A stretch of 64,000 nt of DNA, taken from positions 653,045 to 717,044 of the forward strand of contig NZ_LT575472.1 of the NCBI RefSeq assembly GCF_900086595.1, read 5' to 3'. Below the pieces are notes generated by a model. The model did no database searches, was not told the origin of the DNA, and saw only the letters and a program-made list of their open reading frames with translations. The stretch comes from Clostridium nigeriense. GTDB taxonomy: Bacteria > Bacillota > Clostridia > Clostridiales > Clostridiaceae. This document shows, in pieces, positions 48,615 to 57,163 of the stretch. Each line of letters starts with the position of its first letter. Positions within the stretch are counted from its first letter, which is position 1. Made by a program: the position numbers and the translations under genes.

Positions 48615-51377
48615 ATGGTTAAAAATAAGCAGAAAAAATTAATAAGCATTATAATTTCTTTCTTAGTTGTAATGTCTTTAATATCCCTAAAAAATTTTAG
48701 TGTAAAAGCAAATGAGGAATTAACAAAGCCAACTTTTAAAATTAGCAATTTAACTGCTAACCCTAATAGAGCTAGAGTTGGAGAAGATATTCTTGTATCT
48801 GGAGAACTAGTTCCTCAGGATTTTGAAAAAAAAATTAAACCTAAAGAGATAGTTTTAGTTTTAGATACTTCTAAAAGTATGAAGGATAAGATAAGTGTAA
48901 ATGGTGTAGAAACAAGTAAAATTGAAGAGGTAAAAAAATCAGCAATAGAATTTGTAGATAAAATGAAAGAGGCTAATAACTTAAAAATAAGTATAATAAC
49001 TTATGGAAGTACAGCTAAAATAAATAAGATAAATATAGTTGGAGCAAACACTTCTTTAATACCTGTAAATAAGGATAATATTGAAAATATAAAAACAGTT
49101 ATAAATAATATTACTCCATCTGGAGGAACGAATATAGGAGAAGGGTTAAGACAAGCTATATACTTATTAAATAATTCTTCTGAAAGCAACAAGGATGCAG
49201 ATAAGACAGTAATTTTAATGTCAGATGCTTTACCAACCTACTGTACTGTAGCTTCTAAAGAGCCTATTAGTTATTATCTAGATACAACAAAGGAACTTGG
49301 AGGTACAACATGGAACAGTGGAAGTGGCTCTAATGATGTATATGGATATGATTTAAATTATGCTAAAGAAATAGGTAAACTAATAAACTTAAGTAAGTTT
49401 AAAGTGTTTACAATAGGGTATGGATTACAAGATGAAGGGTTAAAGAAATTTAAGGAAATTCATTCCGTTATGTCAGGATTAACACCAGAGCAAAGTAGTG
49501 TAGAAAACGGGTTTTATTCTAAAAGTGATGGATCTATAGAGCAAATATTTAATAAAGTTGGAGATAAAATTATTGAAAATTACTTACTTCAAGAGTCAGA
49601 GCTAGATTTAAATGCAAAAATGGTTGAATTTAATTTTAATGGTAATGTTATTAAGGTTAAGGATATAGATTATAAAAGGAAATCTACTGATGAGGAAGTT
49701 AAGAAAACAGGGAAAATAATATATCATGCTGATCCTATAGAATTTAGTTTTATTGCTAGGGGCACCAAGGTAGGAGATAATCAGCAAATTTTAAAGCAAA
49801 TAGATATTAATTTCCTATTTGAAAATAATAAGATTAAAGAAAGTCATACTGTGGATTTAAGAGTAGATATAATAGAAGATGATTTACCACATATATCGGC
49901 TAATCTTATAAGTGATAAAAATATTCAAATTAATAGCAATGATGAAATAACATTAAAATATGAGGTTATTCCAGAAGAGTTTACTTATTATGATTTTAAT
50001 AGCAGTGGAAATATGGATGTTGTTATAGTTCTTGAAGATGGGTATAAAGTACAAAATACAATGATAGATATAAAAAATGCTCTTTGGAATAAATTGATAA
50101 ATATGATGAAGGATGAATATAATGTAAAATATTCATTAATTATGTTTGATAATAAGAATGCAGATAAAAAGTTTTCTTTAAATAAGTATCCTTATGATAG
50201 TAAGTATTACTTACAAATAGAGCAAGAAATAAAAAATATAGAAAATGGTAAGTACACAAATTCAAATTCTAAAGCAACATATACTGGATTAAAAGAAGCT
50301 TATAATGAATTAATTAATAATTCAAGAAAGAATGCTAGTAAAAATATACTTTTAATATCAAACAATGATTGTAATTATCATAAATTTAATAATGAGTACC
50401 AATCATTATTTAATGATATAAAGAATAGTGGAATTAATTTAGTTTCTCTATCCTTAGAAAGTGAAAAGAAGGATAGTGATCTATATTATATAATGGAACA
50501 AATATGCGGAAAAAATAATGATAATATAGTTTATAACAATAATGTTGATAATGGAGTTAACAATAATACAATGGACTTAGCAAGGAAAAAGTTAATTTCA
50601 CTTTCAACTCCTAAAAATTATGATTTTAATACTAAAATAAAATTGAATATTAGTAATGATTTTATTCCTATATCAGGAATAAATAATATAGGAGAAGTAG
50701 ATGTACCTACAATAACATATAAGCATATTGGTAATAATTTATATAGGGCAGAAAGCAAAATAGTAGAAGTAAAGTTAAAAGCAAATAATTTACCTTCTGG
50801 AAGTTATAATTTCGGAAGTGAAGGAGATAATTATATTTTCTATAAAAGTTTAAGTAATAGGGATCTAAAATTCAATGTAAAAACACCTACAATATTTGTT
50901 AAGCCCCAAGTAGAATATGTAAATCATGGTTTATATAATGGATTAAATAGTAATGGAGAAATAATAATCCAAGAAAATAATGGACAATCATTTGATGTAA
51001 CTCCAAATTCTACAGTGACCTTTGGTTCAAACTTTATCTTAAAGGGGAATAATATAGATTTAATTTTAAATGTTGATAATAATTTAAGGATTAATGATGA
51101 AGAAATTAAAGTCTATATATTAATTAATAATAAGCTTGAAGAAGTTAAGAAAGTCACTATAAGCAATAAAGGAAGCAACAAATATGAAATATCAATCCTA
51201 GGTTTTGAAGAGTCTACAGAAATAGATAAGAATATATTAATAGTCTATAGAGGTACTGTAGGTGAGATGGAAAAATCAGATATGAAAAATACGATAACTA
51301 TAAGTAATATATCAAAGGATGTTGATATGTCTACAAAAACCTCTAATGATGGACCAAGACTTCCAGATTTATTCTAA
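48615..51377 (+). CDS. Large secreted protein with two von Willebrand A-like domains
   Basis: 920 residues, ATG after AGAGGGG. A signal peptide (KLISIIISFLVVMSLISL) is followed by a beta region, then a VWA domain from about residue 78 with an intact MIDAS (LVLDTSKSM, TPSGGTNIGEG, LMSDALPT). A second VWA-like fold at about 465-640 lacks the MIDAS (VVIVLEDGYK, LLISNNDC). A C-terminal beta region follows. There is no LPXTG or obvious anchor. Its place after the minor pilins suggests a pilus-tip adhesin that acts like PilY1. This is an inference. Confidence 0.75.
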   Translation: MVKNKQKKLISIIISFLVVMSLISLKNFSVKANEELTKPTFKISNLTANPNRARVGEDILVSGELVPQDFEKKIKPKEIVLVLDTSKSMKDKISVNGVETSKIEEVKKSAIEFVDKMKEANNLKISIITYGSTAKINKINIVGANTSLIPVNKDNIENIKTVINNITPSGGTNIGEGLRQAIYLLNNSSESNKDADKTVILMSDALPTYCTVASKEPISYYLDTTKELGGTTWNSGSGSNDVYGYDLNYAKEIGKLINLSKFKVFTIGYGLQDEGLKKFKEIHSVMSGLTPEQSSVENGFYSKSDGSIEQIFNKVGDKIIENYLLQESELDLNAKMVEFNFNGNVIKVKDIDYKRKSTDEEVKKTGKIIYHADPIEFSFIARGTKVGDNQQILKQIDINFLFENNKIKESHTVDLRVDIIEDDLPHISANLISDKNIQINSNDEITLKYEVIPEEFTYYDFNSSGNMDVVIVLEDGYKVQNTMIDIKNALWNKLINMMKDEYNVKYSLIMFDNKNADKKFSLNKYPYDSKYYLQIEQEIKNIENGKYTNSNSKATYTGLKEAYNELINNSRKNASKNILLISNNDCNYHKFNNEYQSLFNDIKNSGINLVSLSLESEKKDSDLYYIMEQICGKNNDNIVYNNNVDNGVNNNTMDLARKKLISLSTPKNYDFNTKIKLNISNDFIPISGINNIGEVDVPTITYKHIGNNLYRAESKIVEVKLKANNLPSGSYNFGSEGDNYIFYKSLSNRDLKFNVKTPTIFVKPQVEYVNHGLYNGLNSNGEIIIQENNGQSFDVTPNSTVTFGSNFILKGNNIDLILNVDNNLRINDEEIKVYILINNKLEEVKKVTISNKGSNKYEISILGFEESTEIDKNILIVYRGTVGEMEKSDMKNTITISNISKDVDMSTKTSNDGPRLPDLF

Positions 51378-51400
51378 ATATAAGGTGGGGAGGTTTTAGA

Positions 51401-52249
51401 ATGAAAAAAAAGAAAAACTTAATTATAGTAGCTTTAGCTATAGTGATTGTGAGTATAGTTTCCTTTAATGTATTAGCAGAAGGTAATAATGAAGCTAATA
51501 AAACACCTTTAGATTATGTTCTCTTTGCTAGTGAAAATATTCGTATAGAAGGTTCTGATGTTGTGTTAAAAGGAGATGTATGGGCTAATGATAATTTAAC
51601 TTTTTACGGAACAACTTTTAAAATAAAAGGTAATACGTGGAGTAGTAATGATATTAAGAAAAATAATGATTATATCAATAATTTATGGTTTAATAGTTAT
51701 ACGAAATTGGATATAGAAGGAAAAGCTAATATAATTTCAGAGAAAAAGAAAATGATAGACTTGATGCCTGATATAGAGAATGTAGCTAAGAATAATGCTG
51801 TCACATATAATGGAAATAAAGTTATAAGTAATGAGGATTTAAATAAAAATTCAATTATAGTGACAAATGGAATGGTTTCAGGAAGTTTAACAGAGTTAAA
51901 TAATTATATAGTAGCAGACGATAAAATTAATATTAGTTTATCTAATGCCAAGGGAATATTAGGAGATAAGGAAAAGCAAGACTTAATAAATAAAAAGCCT
52001 ATTGCAATAGCTTCTAAAAAAATAACTAATACCCCAACTAATTTATCTTCATATGATAGTAGTATTTATATTAAAAGCGATGATGGAATAGCAATAGTAG
52101 GAAGTATATATGCTCCAAATGGGAATATAAAAATAGAAGCAAGAAGCATATATATTGTAGGCAACATTATAGCTAAAAATATTTATTTAAGAACATCATA
52201 TTTATACGGAAATGATGAAAACAAAATAATATTTGATGAAGATTTATAA
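51401..52249 (+). CDS. Secreted beta-repeat protein of the pilus locus
   Basis: 282 residues, ATG after AGGTGGGGAGG. A signal peptide (NLIIVALAIVIVSIVSFNVLA) is followed by short beta repeats at both ends, such as LKGDVWANDNLTFYGTTF and VGSIYAPNGNIKI, VGNIIAKNIYL. They resemble those in the PilX-like protein at 45964. The likely fold is a beta-solenoid. It has no membrane anchor apart from the signal. It is the last gene of the pilus cluster, followed by a terminator. Confidence 0.65.
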   Translation: MKKKKNLIIVALAIVIVSIVSFNVLAEGNNEANKTPLDYVLFASENIRIEGSDVVLKGDVWANDNLTFYGTTFKIKGNTWSSNDIKKNNDYINNLWFNSYTKLDIEGKANIISEKKKMIDLMPDIENVAKNNAVTYNGNKVISNEDLNKNSIIVTNGMVSGSLTELNNYIVADDKINISLSNAKGILGDKEKQDLINKKPIAIASKKITNTPTNLSSYDSSIYIKSDDGIAIVGSIYAPNGNIKIEARSIYIVGNIIAKNIYLRTSYLYGNDENKIIFDEDL

Positions 52250-52252
52250 AAA

Positions 52253-52290
52253 ATAAAGGAGGTTTCTTTGAAATCTCCTTTATTTTTTTA
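52253..52290 (+). terminator. Terminator of the pilus locus
   Basis: AAAGGAGGTTTC/GAAATCTCCTTT stem around TTT, T run 52284-52289. Confidence 0.9.
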
Positions 52291-52315
52291 TTCCTTAAAG
52301 GGTGCTCTAATAAAC

Positions 52316-52399
52316 TAATATAATGCTGAAGATAATATGCGCAAAGGTGACTTGGAGCGGAGCGACGGAACCGACAGTAGTATTATCAGTATTATATTA
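52316..52399 (-). repeat. Hairpin repeat family A, copy 3 (inverted)
   Basis: TAATATAATGCTGA (52316-52329) pairs with TCAGTATTATATTA (52386-52399). Read on the minus strand, the loop holds GTTCCGTCGC and CGCTCCAAGTCACC, almost as in the copy at 25284-25382. Confidence 0.65.
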
Positions 52400-52408
52400 C
52401 TAAATAAA

Positions 52409-52460
52409 ATCTTTATGAAATCTTAATGTTATCATTAGCAATCCTAACACTATCTTTATG
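52409..52460 (+). promoter_or_regulatory. Direct repeats, likely KdpE binding sites
   Basis: ATCTTTATG at 52409, ATCTTAATG at 52420, ATCCTAACA at 52441 and ATCTTTATG at 52452 form two pairs, each spaced 11 bases. They lie just upstream of a -10 TATAAT (52471-52476) with no good -35. This is the pattern expected of an OmpR-type activator, and kdpE is in the cluster. Confidence 0.55.
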
Positions 52461-52498
52461 CGAGATTTTATATAATTTCTATGAAAGGGGGAATAAAA

Positions 52499-52588
52499 GT
52501 GTCAGCAATTATTACTTTAATAGGCATAGTAGCTTTATCATTGTTTATTTATTTAAGTTATATTTTATTAAGAGGTGAAGAGGAATGA
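52499..52588 (+). CDS. kdpF: KdpF, small subunit of the potassium ATPase
   Basis: 29 residues, GTG start after AAAGGGGG. A single membrane helix ([20 protein letters not shown]) ends in RGEEE. Its stop overlaps the kdpA start (ATGA), so it is translationally coupled. In E. coli KdpF stabilises the KdpABC complex in the membrane. Size, helix and place directly before kdpA support the call. Confidence 0.85.
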   Translation: MSAIITLIGIVALSLFIYLSYILLRGEEE

Positions 52589-54324
52589 TTAGCTCAATAA
52601 TACAGTACTCATTATATTTAGGAATTTTAGTTGTACTAGCTATTCCATTAGGAAATTATATTGGAAAAGTAATGAATGGAGAGAAAACATTTCTAAGTAG
52701 GATATTAAATCCAATAGAAAATTTTATATACAAGATTGTTGGAATAGATAAGAATGAAGAGATGGATTGGAAGAAATACGCAAAGTCAGTATTAATATTT
52801 AGTTTACTAGGATTTGTAATATTGTTTTTATTACAGGTTTTACAAGGTGTACTTCCATTAAATCCAGAAAAAATTAAGGGGCTTAGTTTTGATTTAAGCT
52901 TTAATACTGCATCAAGCTTTGTAAGTAATACAAATTGGCAGGCTTATTCAGGAGAAAGTCAATTAAGTTATTTGACTCAAACTCTTGGGTTAACAGTTCA
53001 AAACTTTGTATCTGCAGCAACAGGTATAGCTGTTTTGTTTGCACTTATAAGAGGATTTACTAGGGTAAAAGAAAAAACAATAGGAAACTTTTGGGTGGAT
53101 ACAACAAGAAGTATAGTTCATGTACTAATGCCGTTATCAATAGTTGTTTCTTTACTAATAGCTTCACAGGGAGTTGTACAAAACTTTTCAGCTTATAAAG
53201 AAGTAGATTTATTACAACCAATAACACTAGAAGATGGAACTATAGTAACAAAGCAAGTGGTTCCACAGGGGCCAGCTGCTAGCCAAATTGCAATTAAACA
53301 ACTAGGGACTAATGGAGGAGGATTTTTTGGAGTAAACTCTGCTCATCCTTTTGAAAATCCAACACCATTTAGTAATGTGGTAGAAATGATATCAATACTA
53401 TTAATACCAGCTGCCTTATGCTTTACTTTCGGAAGAAATATTAAAGATAAAAGACAGGGAAGAGCTATATTTATAGCTATGTTCATAATGTTAATAATGG
53501 CTCTTGCTGTAATAGCAGTAAATGAAGCAAAAGCTACTCCACAATTAGCCCAAAATGGAACTGTAAACATCTCCTCAATAAATCAAGCTGGAGGAAATAT
53601 GGAAGGGAAGGAAGCAAGGTTTGGTATAGCGTCCTCATCAACTTGGGCAGCCTTTACAACAGCAGCATCCAATGGTTCAGTAAATTCTATGCATGATAGT
53701 TATACACCTTTAGGAGGAATGGTAACTATGTTATTAATGCAATTAGGAGAAGTTATTTTTGGAGGAGTTGGTTGTGGTCTATATGGAATGCTAGCTTTTG
53801 CTATAATAGCAGTATTTATTGCTGGACTTATGGTTGGTAGAACTCCTGAATATTTAGGAAAGAAAATAGAACCTTATGAAATGAAAATGGCTATGTTAGT
53901 TTGCCTTGCAACGCCTATTGCAACATTAATAGGAAGTGGAATAGCATCATTAGTACCAAGTGTGGCAAATAGCCTTACTAATACTGGAGCACATGGTTTT
54001 TCGGAATTACTTTATGCTTATTCATCAGCAGGAGGTAATAATGGATCAGCCTTTGCAGGATTTCAAGCTAATACAGTTTTTATAAATATAAGTTTAGGAT
54101 TAATAATGTTGTTTGTGAGATTTGTACCAATGCTAGGAACCCTTGCAATTGCAGGTTCATTAGTTAGAAAGAAAAAGGTTGCAGTTGGAGTAGGAACATT
54201 ACCAACTCATAATACTTTATTTATTGGTTTATTAATATTTATTGTCCTTTTAGTAGGTGCACTAAGCTTTTTCCCAGCTCTTGCTTTAGGACCAATTGCA
54301 GAATTTTTTCAATCAATAGGATAG
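52585..54324 (+). CDS. kdpA: Potassium-transporting ATPase subunit KdpA
   Basis: 579 residues, ATG after AGAGGTGAAGAGG. Ten or more membrane helices contain the four K+ selectivity-filter loops, including [33 protein letters not shown], and [15 protein letters not shown]. It binds and passes K+ and is homologous to K+ channels. Length is standard. Confidence 0.96.
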   Translation: MISSIIQYSLYLGILVVLAIPLGNYIGKVMNGEKTFLSRILNPIENFIYKIVGIDKNEEMDWKKYAKSVLIFSLLGFVILFLLQVLQGVLPLNPEKIKGLSFDLSFNTASSFVSNTNWQAYSGESQLSYLTQTLGLTVQNFVSAATGIAVLFALIRGFTRVKEKTIGNFWVDTTRSIVHVLMPLSIVVSLLIASQGVVQNFSAYKEVDLLQPITLEDGTIVTKQVVPQGPAASQIAIKQLGTNGGGFFGVNSAHPFENPTPFSNVVEMISILLIPAALCFTFGRNIKDKRQGRAIFIAMFIMLIMALAVIAVNEAKATPQLAQNGTVNISSINQAGGNMEGKEARFGIASSSTWAAFTTAASNGSVNSMHDSYTPLGGMVTMLLMQLGEVIFGGVGCGLYGMLAFAIIAVFIAGLMVGRTPEYLGKKIEPYEMKMAMLVCLATPIATLIGSGIASLVPSVANSLTNTGAHGFSELLYAYSSAGGNNGSAFAGFQANTVFINISLGLIMLFVRFVPMLGTLAIAGSLVRKKKVAVGVGTLPTHNTLFIGLLIFIVLLVGALSFFPALALGPIAEFFQSIG

Positions 54325-54339
54325 AAGGAGGAAATTAAA

Positions 54340-56406
54340 ATGAAAGAAAATAAGGGTTTTCTATCTGATAAGAAAATATTAAAAAGAGCAATTAAGGATT
54401 CCTTTATAAAGTTAAATCCAAAAATTCAAAAAGAAAATCCAGTAATGTTTATCGTATATATAGCATCAATATTAACTACAATTTTATATTTTCTATCTCT
54501 ATTAGGAATTAAAGATAATACACCAAGCTTTATTTTAGGAATATCAATATTACTTTGGTTTACAGTTTTATTTGCAAACTTTGCAGAAGCAATAGCTGAA
54601 GGTAGAGGTAAGGCTCAAGCTGATGCATTAAGATCTTCTAAAAAAGATGTATTAGCAAGTAAAATTCCATCTTTAGAAGAAAGAGAAAATATACAAAAAG
54701 TAAATTCAACTGAACTTAGAAAAGGCGATATAATTATTGTTTTTGCAGGAGAACAAATTCCAGCAGATGGAGATGTTATTGATGGAGCAGCTTCAGTAGA
54801 TGAAAGTGCAATTACAGGGGAATCTGCTCCGGTTATTCGCGAAAGTGGTGGAGATAGAAGTGCAGTTACAGGTGGAACTACTGTAATATCTGATTGGTTA
54901 ATTATTAAAGTTAGTAATGATCCAGGAGAAAGCTTCATGGATAAAATGATAGCTATGGTAGAAGGAGCTGCAAGAAAGAAAACTCCAAATGAAAAAGCAT
55001 TAGAGATACTTTTAGTTTCTCTTACAATAATATTCCTTATAGTTACAGTTTCTCTATACACTTATTCAGAGTTTATTTCAAATGAGGCAGGAAATATAAA
55101 TACTACTTCAATAACTTCATTAATAGCTTTATTAGTGTGTTTAGCCCCAACTACAATAGGAGCTTTATTATCAGCTATTGGAATTGCTGGTATGAGCAGA
55201 TTAAATGAAGCCAATGTTTTAGCTATGAGTGGTAGAGCTATTGAAGCAGCAGGAGATGTAGATATATTAATGTTAGATAAAACAGGAACTATAACTCTTG
55301 GAAATAGACAAGCTACAGAATTTATACCAGTAAATGGAGTAGATATAAAAGAATTAGCAGATGCAGCTCAATTATCTTCAATTGCTGATGAAACTCCAGA
55401 AGGAAGAAGTATAGTGATTTTAGCTAAAAATCAATTTGGAATTAGAGGAAGAGATATAGGAAGTTTAAATGCTGAATTTATTGAGTTTACAGCTAAAACA
55501 AGAATGAGTGGAATTGATTTTAATGGAAATGAAATAAGAAAGGGAGCAGCAGATGCTGTAAAGAGATATGTAATAGAAAATGGGGGTTACTTTTCAAAAG
55601 AGTGTGAGGAGAAAGTAGAGAAAATTGCAAGAGTAGGTGGTACTCCTTTAGTAGTTTGTAAAAATAATAAAGTCTTAGGTATAATACATCTAAAAGACAT
55701 TGTAAAAAATGGCGTGAAAGAAAAATTTTCAGATCTTAGAAAAATGGGTATAAAAACTATAATGATAACAGGTGATAATCCTTTAACAGCAGCAGCTATA
55801 GCAGCAGAAGCAGGAGTAGATGACTTTTTAGCAGAGGCAACTCCAGAAGGAAAGTTAAATATGATAAAGAACTTTCAAAAGAAGGGTCATTTAGTTGCTA
55901 TGACAGGAGATGGAACAAATGATGCACCAGCTTTAGCACAGGCAGATGTTGCAGTTGCTATGAATACAGGAACTCAAGCTGCTAAAGAAGCTGGAAATAT
56001 GGTGGATTTAGATTCTTCACCTACAAAACTTATAGAAATTGTTAGGATAGGAAAACAACTATTAATGACAAGAGGTGCTTTAACTACTTTTAGTATAGCA
56101 AATGACTTAGCTAAGTATTTTGCTATAATACCACCTTTATTTATTGGACTTTATCCAGAGCTACAAAAGTTAAATATAATGAATTTAAATAGTCCGGAAA
56201 GTGCAATATTTTCAGCAGTTATTTATAATGCGTTAATTATAATTGCTTTAATACCATTAGCACTAAAGGGAGTAAAATATAGAGAAGTTCCAGCAAATAA
56301 ATTATTATCGAGAAATTTATTAGTATATGGACTAGGTGGAATAGTAGCTCCATTTATAGCGATAAAAATAATAGATATCATAATAACTGCTATTGGATTA
56401 GTATAG
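54340..56406 (+). CDS. kdpB: Potassium-transporting ATPase ATP-binding subunit KdpB
   Basis: 688 residues, ATG after GAAGGAGG. It is a P-type ATPase: [12 protein letters not shown] actuator, [13 protein letters not shown] with the phosphorylated Asp, [22 protein letters not shown] hinge. In the membrane [16 protein letters not shown] is typical of KdpB. It drives K+ uptake by KdpA when K+ is scarce. Confidence 0.96.
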   Translation: MKENKGFLSDKKILKRAIKDSFIKLNPKIQKENPVMFIVYIASILTTILYFLSLLGIKDNTPSFILGISILLWFTVLFANFAEAIAEGRGKAQADALRSSKKDVLASKIPSLEERENIQKVNSTELRKGDIIIVFAGEQIPADGDVIDGAASVDESAITGESAPVIRESGGDRSAVTGGTTVISDWLIIKVSNDPGESFMDKMIAMVEGAARKKTPNEKALEILLVSLTIIFLIVTVSLYTYSEFISNEAGNINTTSITSLIALLVCLAPTTIGALLSAIGIAGMSRLNEANVLAMSGRAIEAAGDVDILMLDKTGTITLGNRQATEFIPVNGVDIKELADAAQLSSIADETPEGRSIVILAKNQFGIRGRDIGSLNAEFIEFTAKTRMSGIDFNGNEIRKGAADAVKRYVIENGGYFSKECEEKVEKIARVGGTPLVVCKNNKVLGIIHLKDIVKNGVKEKFSDLRKMGIKTIMITGDNPLTAAAIAAEAGVDDFLAEATPEGKLNMIKNFQKKGHLVAMTGDGTNDAPALAQADVAVAMNTGTQAAKEAGNMVDLDSSPTKLIEIVRIGKQLLMTRGALTTFSIANDLAKYFAIIPPLFIGLYPELQKLNIMNLNSPESAIFSAVIYNALIIIALIPLALKGVKYREVPANKLLSRNLLVYGLGGIVAPFIAIKIIDIIITAIGLV

Positions 56407-56417
56407 GGGGAAAAGTT

Positions 56418-57011
56418 ATGAAAAGTATTAAAAAGGCATTTAAGTTTATTTTAATATTTACTATAATTTGTGGTTTAATATATCCAGTTTTTATAACAGG
56501 TATTTCACAAATTTTATTTAAAGATAAGGCAAATGGTAGTATTATAGAAATAAATGGGAAGGTTTATGGAAGTACTTTATTAGCTCAAGAGTTTACTGGT
56601 GATGAGTATATGTGGGGACGTATTATGAATTTAGATACTACTACTTATAAGAATGAAAGTGGAGAAGTATTAATGTATGGAACTCCATCAAATTTAAGTC
56701 CAGCTAGTGATGAATATGAAAAGCTAATAAAGGAGAGAGTTAATAAAATAAAGGAAGCAAATCCTGAAATGAAAGATGAAGCTATTCCGGTAGACTTAGT
56801 TACTGCTTCAGGTAGTGGATTAGATCCACATATATCCATAGAAGCAGCAGAATATCAAGTAGATAGAATAGCTAAAAGTAGAAATATAAGCAATGAAGAA
56901 GTTAATAAAATTATTAAAAAGTACACAAAGGGAAGAACTTTTGGGGTGTTTGGAGAAGAAACAGTTAATGTACTAAAAGTTAACCTTGCCCTAGATGGAA
57001 AGTTGGAGTAA
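56418..57011 (+). CDS. kdpC: Potassium-transporting ATPase subunit KdpC
   Basis: 197 residues, ATG after AGGGGGAAA. One N-terminal membrane helix (FKFILIFTIICGLIYPVFITG), then GSTLLAQEFTGDEYMWGR and VTASGSGLDPHISIEAAEYQ, and GRTFGVFGEETVNVL: all conserved in KdpC. It acts as a periplasm-facing partner that raises ATP affinity of KdpB. Confidence 0.95.
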   Translation: MKSIKKAFKFILIFTIICGLIYPVFITGISQILFKDKANGSIIEINGKVYGSTLLAQEFTGDEYMWGRIMNLDTTTYKNESGEVLMYGTPSNLSPASDEYEKLIKERVNKIKEANPEMKDEAIPVDLVTASGSGLDPHISIEAAEYQVDRIAKSRNISNEEVNKIIKKYTKGRTFGVFGEETVNVLKVNLALDGKLE

Positions 57012-57147
57012 TAGATAGTTGACAGTTAACAATAGAGAATTTAGTAGAAAAATTCTACAGAAGTTTTCAAAATTTAATTTATAGTTATTCAGCGTTAGAT
57101 GAATAACTTCCTTAATTATTAATTATGCATTATAAAATATCAATTAA
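57012..57147. repeat. MITE-like AT-rich repeat family B, copy 4
   Basis: Hairpin GTTATTCA/TGAATAAC (57084-57107) followed by TTCCTTAATTATTAATTATG; a weaker hairpin GAATTT/AAATTC lies before it. It separates kdpC from kdpD. Confidence 0.4.
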
Positions 57148-57163
57148 AATGGGGTGCTAGTTT

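Noticed and set aside
51300..51377. LPXTG-type sorting signal on the VWA protein
   Set aside because: The end (GPRLPDLF) has no LPXTG, hydrophobic segment or basic tail.
52400..52498. c-di-AMP (ydaO) riboswitch ahead of kdpF
   Set aside because: Known for clostridial K+ genes, but the gap is only about 100 bases and has none of the conserved aptamer parts.
54615..55061. 148-codon open frame on the minus strand across kdpB
   Set aside because: Antisense shadow of kdpB; same type of composition and no start signals.
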